A stretch of 64,000 nucleotides of DNA from Streptomyces sp. CB01635 (GCF_002803065.1 NZ_NNBL01000005.1:1-64000); one strand, 5' to 3'; numbered from the stretch's first letter, positions 16,797 to 25,314 are shown. The notes: generated by a model from the sequence alone, not told the origin. Program-made: numbers and translations.

Positions 16797-17612
16797 CTAG
16801 AACCCCGGGAACAGTGAGCGCAGGTCCGCCGGAGTCACCGAGCCGGTCACGCTGACGTCGTCCTGGTCACGGTTGCGCCCGTATACGAGCCGAAGCACGG
16901 CCTCGGCCGTCCCGGACACCTCTCCGACCGGGTCGGCCGGCTCGCAGGGGTACAGGTGCAACTCGGCGCCCAGGTCCAGAAGCAGCGTCCTGGCCGTATC
17001 GGTCAGAGTGACCGTGAGCTGCCGGGTCCCGAGGCGGGCGAGGGTGGCGGCGTCCCGGAAGCGCGTGGCGACCAGGTCCAGCCGCTCCCACAGCAGATGG
17101 ACCTCCGGCATCGGGATCTCGGCCAGGGGGTCCAGGGCCGCCTCGATGTCCCAGGCATGCACCGACTGCTCCGACAGCCGGTATCCGGCGTAGGCGGTGA
17201 CGTCCAGCAGCCCGGCGAAGTACGGCACCCGCACCGAGTCGCGCTGTTCGGCGTCGAGCGAGTCGAGGAGCTGGAGGTGGCGAGCGTCAGCGGCCTTCCA
17301 CTCCTCGCGCTGCGCGGGGCCGGAAAGGGCGTCCCAACGTTGCCATACCGGCGTGACTGCCTCCCTCCGCGGTCCGGTGTCGTCTCCCGCGATGCCGCGT
17401 CCGAGCAGGCCGGTCGAGATCTCCGCGGCGCCGCCCAGATGGGACAGGACCTGCGCGATGCTCCATCCGTCGGCCATGGACGGCCGGTCCATTTCCTTCC
17501 GCGACAACCCGTCCACCACGTCGGCGAGGCGCCGTGAACTGGTGTGGAGGGCCGAGTGCCAACGGTCATCGCTCTCCGTGGCGTCGGGTGTGCGTGTCTG
17601 CGTGGTGGTCAT
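16797..17612 (-). CDS. Maleylpyruvate-isomerase-type (DinB-like) mycothiol-dependent enzyme
   Basis: The 271-residue protein has the N-terminal four-helix MDMPI/DinB module with SMADGWSIAQVLSHLGGAAE, where the His is a metal ligand in this family. The C-terminal alpha/beta module (about residues 180-265) ends VTPADLRSLFPGF. MDMPI-type enzymes use mycothiol as cofactor for isomerase or transferase reactions on aromatic or reactive substrates. It is divergent from a LysR gene across 244 bases that hold a LysR-type box, so it is the likely target. The flavoprotein gene follows 121 bases downstream on the same strand. Confidence 0.85.
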   Translation of the reverse strand: MTTTQTRTPDATESDDRWHSALHTSSRRLADVVDGLSRKEMDRPSMADGWSIAQVLSHLGGAAEISTGLLGRGIAGDDTGPRREAVTPVWQRWDALSGPAQREEWKAADARHLQLLDSLDAEQRDSVRVPYFAGLLDVTAYAGYRLSEQSVHAWDIEAALDPLAEIPMPEVHLLWERLDLVATRFRDAATLARLGTRQLTVTLTDTARTLLLDLGAELHLYPCEPADPVGEVSGTAEAVLRLVYGRNRDQDDVSVTGSVTPADLRSLFPGF

Positions 17613-17716
17613 CGAGAGCTCCTCAGCTGGCGTGGGCTACGCGACCGCCCTCTCGCCCTACACAACCTCAACTGCCTTACAAGGCCTACCCGCTGGCCAG
17701 ACGGCTGGCCGTGAGC

Positions 17717-17739
17717 CGCCATAACCGATTCGAATGGCG
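17717..17739. promoter_or_regulatory. LysR T-N11-A box (CGCCAT-N11-ATGGCG)
   Basis: Six-base perfect arms are separated by exactly 11 bases, giving the T-N11-A core that LysR proteins recognise. The box lies between the divergent mycothiol-enzyme and LysR genes. Confidence 0.7.
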
Positions 17740-17856
17740 TAGTCGTCGCCCCGGCGACGTGGTGGGCCGGCCGGACGCGGGCGGTCGCTCGGGGCCGAGA
17801 CCGACACATGCCGGACCCGTTGACATCGTGGCCGGCGACCGTGGTCCGATGGGCGC

Positions 17857-18756
17857 ATGGAGATCAGGACCATGCGCGCGTTCGTGACGGTCGTCGAAGA
17901 GGGCGGGCTGTCCGCCGCTGCGCGCAGGCTGCACATCAGCCAGCCCGCGCTGTCCCAGACGATGAACGCGCTGGAACGCGAACTCGGCGTCCAGCTGCTG
18001 GTCCGCAGCACCACCGGCGTCGAGGCCACGGACGCCGGGATGACCTTGCTCGGCGAGGCCCGCGGCGTACTGGCCCGCCATGACCAGGCTCTGGCCGCCA
18101 TGGCTGTTCACACCGCCCCCGGTGCCGCGCCCCTGCGGCTCGGCATCCCCTTGGAGCTGCCGTCCGACCTGCTGTCCCAGGCACTGGCCGACCTCGCCGA
18201 GGCCTATCCGGCCACCCGGGTCCAGGCCCGGCATCTGTCGACCTCGGCCCAGCTGGCGGAGCTGAAAAGCCATGATCTTGATCTCGGGCTCCTGCGCGAG
18301 CGCCCGATCGGACAGGACCTCGACGCGATGCTGGTCGTCGAGGAACGCCTGGGGGTGCTGCTCGCGGCCGAACGGGCTGCGGGCCTCGTCGGCCCTCAGG
18401 GAATTCGCCTTGACGCTCTGGCCGGTCTGGAATGGATCGGTTTCCCGCGCTCGGGAAGCCCCGCGTGGTACGACGAACTCACCGCCACCCTGCGCAGTCA
18501 CGGGATTGCCGTGGGCCCGACTCCACCGGACGGCCAGACCTTGATCGCCGAGGTCAAACTCGCCGCCGTCAGCGCCGGACGCGCCTTCACGCTGGCGCCC
18601 CCCGGCTGGTCCCAGCCACTGCCGGACACGGTCACGTGGCTCCCCTTGGTGGGCCACCCGCTGGTGCGGCGCACGTGGGCGGTGTGGGACGCCGGCTCCC
18701 ACCGCCGCGACCTGGGACACCTCCTCGCGGCGCTGGACTTCCGCCGACCGAACTGA
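17857..18756 (+). CDS. LysR family transcriptional regulator
   Basis: The protein has 299 residues starting MEIRTMRAFVTVVEEGGLSA. The winged HTH contains RLHISQPALSQTMNAL and ERELGVQLLVRSTTGVEAT, with the effector domain from about residue 90. It is divergent from the mycothiol-dependent enzyme gene with the T-N11-A box between them. It ends convergently with a DUF1062 gene, separated by an 11-base-arm terminator hairpin. The inducer is unknown. Confidence 0.92.
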   Translation: MEIRTMRAFVTVVEEGGLSAAARRLHISQPALSQTMNALERELGVQLLVRSTTGVEATDAGMTLLGEARGVLARHDQALAAMAVHTAPGAAPLRLGIPLELPSDLLSQALADLAEAYPATRVQARHLSTSAQLAELKSHDLDLGLLRERPIGQDLDAMLVVEERLGVLLAAERAAGLVGPQGIRLDALAGLEWIGFPRSGSPAWYDELTATLRSHGIAVGPTPPDGQTLIAEVKLAAVSAGRAFTLAPPGWSQPLPDTVTWLPLVGHPLVRRTWAVWDAGSHRRDLGHLLAALDFRRPN

Positions 18757-18785
18757 TTCGGGAGCCAGGACGCCACTACTGGCTT

Positions 18786-18823
18786 GGTCGCTTCCCCCAC
18801 ACCAAGGAGCGAGGGAAGCGACC
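18786..18823. terminator. Bidirectional terminator GGTCGCTTCCC/GGGAAGCGACC
   Basis: Eleven-base perfect arms with a 16-base loop sit between the convergent LysR and DUF1062 genes (3' ends at 18756 and 18844), a classic shared terminator position. Confidence 0.85.
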
Positions 18824-18843
18824 TGACCTGTTGTGAGGAGGGC

Positions 18844-19392
18844 TCAGCGCTTGAGCGTGAAGGTGAAGTCGCCGGAGAGCTTGCCGCTCAGCCGGACTGC
18901 CGAGACGAGCTTCCCCTCCTCGATCAGTCTCTCGACCTCGGTCCGCGACAGACCGCAGCCGTCAGCGATCAGTCGCACCGGCCGGACAGGGATGCGCGCC
19001 GCAAAGCGGACCAGGACGTCGATCACCTCGCGGTCCAGGTGATCCGATCCGCCGGTGTCGAGGCGCCAGGCGTCGTCCCAGTCGAGGGCGATGCGATTGC
19101 GGCGCCGCACGACCGGATCCTGGAGCAACTCAGCTGCCAGGCCAAGGTCGTTGTCATGCATCCGGTCCAGCAGCTCGGGCCGTACGGAGCGCACATTCAT
19201 CCGCTCCAGGACCGTGAGCTTCGTGGTTTCCCCGCAAGCGGTACAGAGAGCGAGGAGCCAGGCGTCGATGAGCTTGTGGTTGGCGTTGACGCGGAATTTA
19301 CCGTTTGCCCGGAAGCGGTGGGACGCGCACGCGTGGCAACGGCGGAGGACGAGCGGCAGGCAGGTGGGCATGACCAACCAGCTATTGAGCAC
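18844..19392 (-). CDS. DUF1062 zinc-ribbon-type protein
   Basis: The 182-residue protein matches the DUF1062 pattern. RRCHACASHRFRANGKFRVNAN and LCTACGETTKLTVLER supply two CxxC pairs for one zinc ribbon, followed by VRRRNRIALDWDDAWRLDTG and a C-terminal RNA/DNA-binding-like helix region GLSRTEVERLIEEGKL. Comparable to S4-like domains, the tail (RLIEEGKLVSAVRLSGKLSG) suggests nucleic-acid binding; that is inference. It is a single gene between two terminators, not in an operon. The function of the family is unknown. Confidence 0.85.
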   Translation of the reverse strand: MLNSWLVMPTCLPLVLRRCHACASHRFRANGKFRVNANHKLIDAWLLALCTACGETTKLTVLERMNVRSVRPELLDRMHDNDLGLAAELLQDPVVRRRNRIALDWDDAWRLDTGGSDHLDREVIDVLVRFAARIPVRPVRLIADGCGLSRTEVERLIEEGKLVSAVRLSGKLSGDFTFTLKR

Positions 19393-19571
19393 AGAAGTAC
19401 ACCGGTTTCAGTGAGAAGTCCGCAGCAAAAAGGAGCGCGGCGCGTATGCGCGACGCGCGACAAATCAGCGCTCGGGAGGTCTCACAGGGTGTACAACGGC
19501 ACGTCCTTGCCTGGGCGACTTGGTTCGGCAGCACGGTAATGGCCCGCAGCGGCGCCGTTCCACTGGTTTTC

Positions 19572-19617
19572 GGATCCTGTCCGGCGCACTCTGGTCCGCC
19601 GGACAGGCCCTGGATCC
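19572..19617 (-). terminator. Terminator hairpin after the SDR gene
   Basis: CCTGTCCGGCG (19576-19586) and CGCCGGACAGG (19597-19607) form a perfect 11-base stem immediately after the SDR stop codon on the minus strand, with flanking GGATCC boxes extending the structure. Confidence 0.85.
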
Positions 19618-20373
19618 CTAGACGGCCGTACGGCCGCCGTCCACAGGCACGACGGCACCGTGCATGAAGCTGGCACTGTCGGTGGCGAGGAAGACGATGG
19701 CGGAGGCGATCTCCTCGGCCGTGCCGGGGCGGCCCGCGGGACCGGCCGCGGCCAGAGCGTTGAGGTCATCCTCCGCACCCGGAGTGCCCGAGGTGCCCTC
19801 GGTGCGGGTCGGGCCGGGGCTGACCGCGTTGACCCGCACGCCGCGCGGCCCGTACTCGGCGGCCCAGGCCTTCGTGAGCAGGGTCAGCGCGGCCTTGCTG
19901 GAGCCGTACAGACTCATGCCGGCGGCCCCGAGTTCGGCGGCCATGGTGGTGACGTTGATGATCGCGCCACGGCCTCGCGCGGCCATGTCCGGCGCGAGTT
20001 CGGCCACCAGGAAGTAGGGCGCCTTGACGTTGAGGGAGTAGACCGCCTCGAACTCTTCCTCACTGGTCTCCTCCGTGGGCCCGAAAGGGAAGATGCCTGC
20101 GTTGTTCACCAGTACATCCACTTGGCCGGCCTCCTGCTTGGCGCGGCGGGCGAGGGCACGTGCGGAGGCCGCGTCCTTCAGTTCGCCGGCCAGGAACAGC
20201 GCCTGGCCACCGGCCGCACGGATCTCTTTCACGACCCGCTCGCCCCGGGTCTCGTCACGCCCCGAGACCAGGACGTTCGCGCCGAGACGGGCCAGCGCGA
20301 TCGCCGTGGCACGGCCGATGCCGCTGGTCGCACCGGTCACCAGTGCCGTGGTGCCGGACAGTTCTGAAGTCAT
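19618..20373 (-). CDS. Short-chain dehydrogenase/reductase (SDR)
   Basis: The 251-residue classical SDR has TGATSGIGRAT at residue 14 (NAD(P) Rossmann), NNAGIFPFG around residue 90 and the catalytic YGSSKAAL near residue 156. The active-site Ser precedes the Tyr as expected. An Arg in VSGRDETRG suggests NADP preference. It is divergent from the nitronate monooxygenase across about 215 bases that contain a TATGGC-C-GCCATA palindrome. The substrate is unknown. Confidence 0.92.
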   Translation of the reverse strand: MTSELSGTTALVTGATSGIGRATAIALARLGANVLVSGRDETRGERVVKEIRAAGGQALFLAGELKDAASARALARRAKQEAGQVDVLVNNAGIFPFGPTEETSEEEFEAVYSLNVKAPYFLVAELAPDMAARGRGAIINVTTMAAELGAAGMSLYGSSKAALTLLTKAWAAEYGPRGVRVNAVSPGPTRTEGTSGTPGAEDDLNALAAAGPAGRPGTAEEIASAIVFLATDSASFMHGAVVPVDGGRTAV

Positions 20374-20496
20374 GTTGGCTCACCGTTCCGCTGTGTCGAT
20401 ATCCGATCGGCCGACGCATCAGCCCGAAGGCCCGCCGGCCGCAGATGTAAGCCACGCCGACCGGTTGACGCTTCCTGACCGCCGCATGGCTTCGCC

Positions 20497-20509
20497 TATG
20501 GCCGCCATA
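20497..20509. promoter_or_regulatory. Palindrome TATGGC-C-GCCATA between SDR and nitronate monooxygenase genes
   Basis: The 13-base perfect palindrome is centrally placed in the divergent gap. The regulator is unknown, because neither flanking gene encodes one. Confidence 0.45.
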
Positions 20510-20586
20510 AGTAGCGCATTCATCCCCGCTGACCGCGCATTTCCTGCCGCATCTGTGTGCCCGCCCGTTGGGCGAGGAGTGATGAT

Positions 20587-21552
20587 GTGGCCATGGCGTT
20601 CTCGACGGCGTTCACAGAGATGTTCGACGTGCGGTACCCGATCGCGCTGGCGCCGATGGGTGGGTCGGCCGGCGGCGCGCTGGCCGCGGCAGTCTCGCGC
20701 GGCGGTGGATTCGGGATCCTGGGCGGCGCGTTCGGGGACCCGGAGTGGCTAGCACGCGAGGTGCCGATCGTCGCGGGCACCGACAGTCCGTGGGGCGTCG
20801 GATTCCTGACCTGGGCAATCGACGTCGCCGCCGTGGAGCGGGCTCTGGAGTACGGGCCGAGGGCCGTGATGCTGTCGTTCGGCGACCCCGGCCCTTACGC
20901 GGAGCGTGTCCGCCGAGCAGGGGCGCTGTTGATCCTCCAGGTCACGGATCTGGAGGAGGCCGAGCAGGCCGCGGACCTGGGCGCCGACGTGATCGTGGCC
21001 CAGGGAACCGAGAGCGGCGGTCACGGAGCCCGGCACGGGCGCTCCACCTTGCCGTTCGTGCCGGCGGTCGTGGATCTCGTGGACCCGGTGCCCGTACTGG
21101 CGGCCGGCGGGATCGCCGACGGCCGCGGCGTGGCGGCCGCACTCGTGCTGGGCGCTGCCGGAGCGCTCATCGGCACCCGCTTCCAGGCCACCACAGAGGC
21201 CCTGGTGGACCCCTCGATCACCAAGGCGATCGTCGAAGGGCGCGGCCGGGACACCGAGCGCAGCTCGGTACTGGACATTGCCCGCGGCTCCCGATGGCCG
21301 GCGAAGTACCCCGCCCGCACCCTCGGCCACCCCTACCTCGACCAATGGCGCGGCCGCGAGGCGGAACTCGCCGCCGACCCCCAGGCCCGTCAGAACTACC
21401 AGGACGACGTGGCGCGCGGCGCGGTGCCCCCACTGCCGGTCTGGGCCGGCGAAGCCGTCGACCTCATCACCGACCTCCCCTCGGCAGCCGATCTCGTCCC
21501 CACCCTGGCCGCCCAGACGGAGGAAGCACTGAACCGCGCGGGCCGCCGCTGA
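20587..21552 (+). CDS. Nitronate monooxygenase (2-nitropropane dioxygenase type)
   Basis: The FMN TIM-barrel protein has 321 residues from GTG 20587, seven bases after GAGGAG; ATG 20593 is the alternative start. It contains YPIALAPMGGSAGG at the N-terminus, AQGTESGGHGARHGR in the FMN phosphate region (the His of the ESGGH segment is the family's catalytic base), and ALVLGAAGALIGTRF. Nitronate monooxygenases oxidise alkyl nitronates such as propionate-3-nitronate and so detoxify them. It is divergent from an SDR gene and is followed by a convergent phosphatase. Confidence 0.9.
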   Translation: MAMAFSTAFTEMFDVRYPIALAPMGGSAGGALAAAVSRGGGFGILGGAFGDPEWLAREVPIVAGTDSPWGVGFLTWAIDVAAVERALEYGPRAVMLSFGDPGPYAERVRRAGALLILQVTDLEEAEQAADLGADVIVAQGTESGGHGARHGRSTLPFVPAVVDLVDPVPVLAAGGIADGRGVAAALVLGAAGALIGTRFQATTEALVDPSITKAIVEGRGRDTERSSVLDIARGSRWPAKYPARTLGHPYLDQWRGREAELAADPQARQNYQDDVARGAVPPLPVWAGEAVDLITDLPSAADLVPTLAAQTEEALNRAGRR

Positions 21553-21616
21553 GACGCCAACTGCCCACGCGACCAGAGCTCATAGGCCGCGCGCCCACGG
21601 CTTGGCCGGCCCGCAT

Positions 21617-22306
21617 CTACAGCGAGGGGCTACTTCCACGCGCCTTGAGCCACTCCTCCAGCAGGGGGATCACGACTCGGATGTCCTCACCATCCACACA
21701 GACTCCGGCTGTCTCACGTGCCTGCTGGTCGGCATTGAACGCGATGCTCAGTCCCGCCTCCCTGAAGAGCGGCAGGTCTGAGCGGCTGTCGCCGATGGCA
21801 GCGCAGTCTTGAGGGGAAAGGCCGAGCGACCCGGCGTAGCGGACGGCGAAGTCACGCTTGCCGCACTCGTCGAGCTCTGCCAGGACGCGGCCGGTGAATC
21901 GTCCTTCCGCCGTCTCCAACTCGGGTCCGCAGTACGCGTCGAACCCGAACCGCTGACAGAGGTGTTTGCCTATGGACTGCCAGGCGAGCGTGGCCAGAAC
22001 GGGGATGAGCCCCTGTCCTCGGCACCACGCGACGGTCTCCTCGATACCGTCCACGAGTGGAACGCCCGCCAGCCAGTCGTCGATCTCCCGCTCCGTGTAG
22101 CCGGACCAGGTTTTCGCGTCGGCAGCGGCAACCTGAGGGTTGGTCAGCCTTCCGGCCGCATAGTCGGCCTCGGCTTCGGCCATGGCCGCCTCCGTCCCCA
22201 AGTAGCGGGCGACGTGGACGGCCGAGCCCGGAGCCGGCACGAGCGTGCCGTCTATGTCGATGAAGACGACACCTGACGCATCCGAAGGCCTCGAGATCAG
22301 CAGCAC
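21617..22306 (-). CDS. HAD family phosphatase (phosphoserine-phosphatase-like)
   Basis: The 229-residue protein has the HAD motif I VFIDIDGTLVP (nucleophile is the first Asp), a motif II-like region around VLATLAW, and motif IV AIGDSRSDLPLF. The insert between motif I and II is a small alpha cap, as in class IB enzymes that include SerB. It ends 11 bases from the truncated methyltransferase on the same strand. The substrate is unknown; it is probably a small phosphoester. Confidence 0.88.
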   Translation of the reverse strand: MLLISRPSDASGVVFIDIDGTLVPAPGSAVHVARYLGTEAAMAEAEADYAAGRLTNPQVAAADAKTWSGYTEREIDDWLAGVPLVDGIEETVAWCRGQGLIPVLATLAWQSIGKHLCQRFGFDAYCGPELETAEGRFTGRVLAELDECGKRDFAVRYAGSLGLSPQDCAAIGDSRSDLPLFREAGLSIAFNADQQARETAGVCVDGEDIRVVIPLLEEWLKARGSSPSL

Positions 22307-22317
22307 GGTATTTTCCC

Positions 22318-22881
22318 CTACCTCTTCCGCCCGACCCCACCGAACATCGCCACTTCATCGGGCACCGCGGCGGTGGCACCCTCGGGACGCCAGCGCGAGC
22401 AGGAGACGACGCCGGGGTCCAGCAGTTCCAGGCCGTCGAAGAACCGGGCGACCTGCTCCGGTGTGCGCTGGTTCAGCTTCGGCGTGCCGTGTTCGTTCCA
22501 GAACGCCACGGCCGCGTCCACGTCCGGCATGGCCGGGCTGGTGATGGTGTGGGACAGGACGAGATGGCTACCGGAGGGCAGGGCGTCGAGCAGGCGCCGG
22601 ACGATGCCGTACGGGTCCTCGTCATCGCCTACGAAGGCGACCACGCCCAGCAGCATGAGTGTCACGGGCCGGGTGAGGTCGAGGGTCTTGGCGGCGGACT
22701 CCAGGATCTGCTCGACGTTGCGCAGGTCGGCGTCGAGGTAGTCGGTTCTGCCCTCCGGCGTGCTGGTGAGGAGGGTCTGGGCGTGGCTCAGGACGAGAGG
22801 GTCGTTGTCGACGTAGACGATCTCCGCGTCCGGGGCTGTGCGCTGGGCGACCTCATGGGTGCCATGCGCGATCCGCGTCAA
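22318..22881 (-). pseudogene. SAM-dependent methyltransferase (DUF574 type), N-terminus missing
   Basis: About 180 residues remain. HEVAQRTAPDAEIVYVDNDP (the acidic SAM-ribose loop), LDADLRN, ILESAAKTLDLTRPVTLML, VLSHTI, LNQRTPEQVARFFDGLELL and the end MFGGVGRK all match the C-terminal two thirds of the Streptomyces DUF574 methyltransferases. The first about 80 residues, with the NYWLGGKDNF and DIGTG motifs, are absent. The frame instead begins inside the stop region of a small upstream ORF at 22880, so this is a deletion fusion rather than an intact enzyme. Confidence 0.75.
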
Positions 22882-23030
22882 GAGGTCGCCTTGAGTTCCT
22901 TGGCGCGCTCTTTCATCGCGCCTCGCTCCTCCTCGGTGAACCCGTCGTACGTCTTGTCGACCGTGACGGTGCCGGTGGTGCTCTTCACGCTCTTCGTGGT
23001 GCTCTTCGCGGTCCTCTGCGTGTTCGTCAT
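22878..23030 (-). pseudogene. N-terminal fragment of a DUF1801 (YdhG-like) protein
   Basis: Fifty codons start at ATG 23030 behind GAGAGG. The sequence has basic Thr/Lys/Ser repeats (STTKSVKSTTG) and then YDGFTEEERGAMKERAKELK, the N-terminal helix typical of Streptomyces DUF1801 proteins. It stops at TGA where the family continues for about 100 residues. The stop falls exactly at the joint with the truncated methyltransferase. The short product may still be made, but the domain is gone. Confidence 0.65.
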
Positions 23031-23088
23031 GGCAGGTTCCTCTCGGGCAACGCGTGGTCAGAGCGAGCGGGACGGGGGTGGCTTCGGG

Positions 23089-23715
23089 TCAGGCCGCGGA
23101 AGCGACCGTGGTGGCCTGCCAGGCGAAGTCGTCCGGGTCGGTGAAGGTCCCGGCGTCGCCGCCGAGTACGAGCCGGTGCGATCCGCTGCCGTCGACGGGG
23201 ACGCCGACATCCTTGGCCAGCGCGCGGCGCCCGTAGAGAGCCAGCTTGACCGGGCTCGATGGTGTTTCGAACTCGACGTACTTGCGGCCGAAGCTCTTCG
23301 CCACGGTGAGACCGCGGTCGACGTAGAACTGCCTGCTCGCGGCCACGTCCGCCACTCCCAGCAGGAGCACGATGCTGTCGATCTGCCGGGTCGCCGGGCC
23401 CTTGTCCTTCCGCGCGGACGTGGCGACCTTCCAGATCGTCCCGTCCGGTGCCTGGACGACGCCGCCGTATCCCCACAGGGACTTCGTGACGGGCTTGAGC
23501 GGTGTGGCGCCGGCGTCGAGGGCCGTGCCGATGAGCGCCTTGACGTCGGCCGGCTGGGACACCGTGAGCGACAGCGAGAAGCCGCGGAAGCCGGTCGTCG
23601 GCGCCTCCGAGGCGCTCAGTCCGACCTGAGTGTCCAGGCCGAAGGCGGCGGTGTAGAAGCGCTGGGCGGCCGTGGGGTCGGCCACCTCGAGGGTGATGGA
23701 CTCGATGGAGGTCAT
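23089..23715 (-). CDS. Two-domain VOC (glyoxalase/bleomycin-resistance) family protein
   Basis: The 208-residue protein carries two vicinal-oxygen-chelate repeats: the first starts MTSIESITLEVADPTAAQRF, the second at RQIDSIVLLLGVADVAASRQFYVDRG. VOC proteins hold a metal or bind drug/aldehyde ligands. It lies five bases after the AraC gene, so the two are translated together. The pairing of an AraC-type regulator with a VOC protein is common in Streptomyces. The ligand is unknown. Confidence 0.87.
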   Translation of the reverse strand: MTSIESITLEVADPTAAQRFYTAAFGLDTQVGLSASEAPTTGFRGFSLSLTVSQPADVKALIGTALDAGATPLKPVTKSLWGYGGVVQAPDGTIWKVATSARKDKGPATRQIDSIVLLLGVADVAASRQFYVDRGLTVAKSFGRKYVEFETPSSPVKLALYGRRALAKDVGVPVDGSGSHRLVLGGDAGTFTDPDDFAWQATTVASAA

Positions 23716-23720
23716 GGACA

Positions 23721-24164
23721 TCACGCTAGTTGTGGCTCGGTGAGGAATGCTTCTCCATTCCTGACCGGTATCGGCGGCGTCCTTGTCGCGGCCGCCACCA
23801 CCCCGCACCGGTATGCGCCGGGCGTCACGCCGGCCAGCTCGGTGAAGCGCGAACGGAAGACGCCTTGCGACGCGTAACCGACCAGGAAGCCGACCTCGGT
23901 GACCGTGAGATCGCCACCGCGCAGCAACGCCTTCGCCCGCTCGACACGGCGCGTCATCAAGAAGGCGTACGGTGACAGGCCGTACGCGAGCCGGAACTGC
24001 CGGCTGAGATGCCCGGCCGGCCAGTCGACTCCGCGGGCGAGCGCCTCCACGTTCAGCGGCTGCGCGTACGCCCGGTCGATCCGGTCACGAACACGGCGCA
24101 GTCGCACCAGGTCCTTCAGCCGTTGATCCTGGGCGAGCGCGCGCCCCCAGGCCGGATGACACAT
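23721..24164 (-). CDS. AraC family transcriptional regulator, short form
   Basis: This 147-residue protein is mostly the AraC DNA-binding module: LNVEALARGVDWPAGHLSRQ (first HTH) and LTVTEVGFLVGYASQGVFRS (second HTH), with ELAGVTPGAYR after it. There is no large sensory domain, as in small AraC/VOC pairs. It runs directly into the VOC gene (5-base gap). Its C-terminal PVRNGEAF segment reappears as a relic upstream of the second VOC gene at 24.68 kb, pointing to a duplicated cassette. Confidence 0.85.
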   Translation of the reverse strand: MCHPAWGRALAQDQRLKDLVRLRRVRDRIDRAYAQPLNVEALARGVDWPAGHLSRQFRLAYGLSPYAFLMTRRVERAKALLRGGDLTVTEVGFLVGYASQGVFRSRFTELAGVTPGAYRCGVVAAATRTPPIPVRNGEAFLTEPQLA

Positions 24165-24231
24165 ACGACACCTGCCTTCATGGGTATCCGCGCGCGCCAG
24201 GGGACCCCGGGGCCACCTGGCGCTGCGGAGC

Positions 24232-24642
24232 TCAGCGAAGCTCCTGGATGCGGACCATGTTGCCCGCGGGGTCACGGAAGGCGCAGTCGCGGATGCCGTA
24301 CGGCTGCTCGGTCGGCTCCTGGACGACCTCGGCGTCGGCCGCCTGCACCTTCTCGAACGTGCCGTCCAGGTCCCGGGTGGCCAGCAGGATCCAGCCGTAG
24401 GTGCCCTTGGCCATCATTTCGGCGATGGTGCGGCGCTCGTCCTCGCTGATGCTGGGGTCCGCGGCCGGCGGCGCGAGGAGGATGGACGTGCCGGGCTGGC
24501 CGACGGGGCCGACCGTGATCCAGCGCATCTTGCCCTGGCCCACGTCACTGCGGACCTCGAAACCGAGGACGTCGCGGTAGAAGGCCAGGGAGGCGTCCGG
24601 GTCGTCGTGCGGGAGCGCGGTGGTGTGAATGGTGATGTCCAT
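24232..24642 (-). CDS. VOC family protein, single domain
   Basis: The 136-residue protein starts MDITIHTTALPHDDPDASLAF and ends IRDCAFRDPAGNMVRIQEL, the RDPAGN motif typical of one VOC family. It has a single beta-alpha-beta-beta-beta pair and would act as a dimer. It is on the minus strand just after the AraC-VOC pair and is preceded by the C-terminal relic of another AraC gene. The substrate is unknown. Confidence 0.88.
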   Translation of the reverse strand: MDITIHTTALPHDDPDASLAFYRDVLGFEVRSDVGQGKMRWITVGPVGQPGTSILLAPPAADPSISEDERRTIAEMMAKGTYGWILLATRDLDGTFEKVQAADAEVVQEPTEQPYGIRDCAFRDPAGNMVRIQELR

Positions 24643-24694
24643 GGCACCACGTTAGTAGCGGCCCGGCGGACTGCGCTTCTCCAATCCTGACCGG
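24643..24694 (-). pseudogene. C-terminal relic of an AraC gene upstream of the VOC gene
   Basis: Reading leftward from 24694, the frame gives PVRIGEAQSAGPLLTWC, which aligns with PVRNGEAF at the end of the intact AraC protein. The DNA agrees at 19 of 20 bases (24675-24694 versus 23749-23768). An in-frame TGA lies just upstream, so only about 17 codons survive next to the VOC gene. Confidence 0.55.
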
Positions 24695-24706
24695 CCGGGC
24701 CGGATC

Positions 24707-24723
24707 TCACCCCAGTGGGGTGA
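24707..24723. repeat. Small hairpin TCACCCC-AGT-GGGGTGA
   Basis: Seven-base perfect arms with a 3-base loop lie between the AraC relic and the left end of the IS element; possibly a terminator. Confidence 0.5.
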
Positions 24724-24901
24724 AGGGGGGCATTCCCACGACTCGGTGCGGCTACCGGGATTCAGCAGTGCATCGGGCTTCAGCCCGGCGGTGAAGCGAA
24801 TCTTCAACTGCGGCGCGGAGCGTCGCTGTGTCTTGCCGTGTGGAGAGGGGTGGTGCTGTTTTCAGGGCTGGTGACGCGGAGCGTTACGGTGGCGTGACGG
24901 T

Positions 24902-25314
24902 TCAGGTCGGCCGGTTTTGTTGCTCAATGTATTGCTTGACGATGGTCAGGGGTTCGCCGCCCACGGTGGCGGCGAAGTAGGACCCGGACCAGAGCGTGTT
25001 GGCCAGCCAGTAGTGCCGGACGAGATCAGGGAATTCCTGGCGCAGGCGTTGGGAGGAGCCGGCCTTGAGGGAGTTGACGAGTCTGGTCACAGCCACTGCG
25101 GTGGGAAGTTCACCAGGAGGTGGACGTGGTTGTCCTCTCCGTTGAACTCCACCAGCTCGCATTCCAAGTCCGCGCACACCACCCGCACTTCCTCCATGCG
25201 TCACAGATGCTCATCACTGAACACCTTGTGCCGGAATTTGGTCACGAAGACCAAGTGGACACCCGTGGCGAAGGCACAGTGGCAGCCTGTACGAATGTTC
25301 GACGTCTCGCTCAT
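24902..25314 (-). pseudogene. IS200/IS605 TnpA (Y1 HUH transposase), broken
   Basis: From ATG 25314 the frame reads 37 codons (ending KFRHKVFSDEHL), then a TGA where an ordinary codon is expected, then RMEEVRVVCADLECELVEFN and NHVHLLVNFPP, which contains the HUH histidines. Near 25095 the frame shifts, and the conserved end VTRLVNSLKAGSSQRLRQEF plus IVKQYIEQQNRP, with the catalytic Tyr, continues in another frame. Full length would be about 138 residues. One nonsense change and one frameshift inactivate it. Confidence 0.85.
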
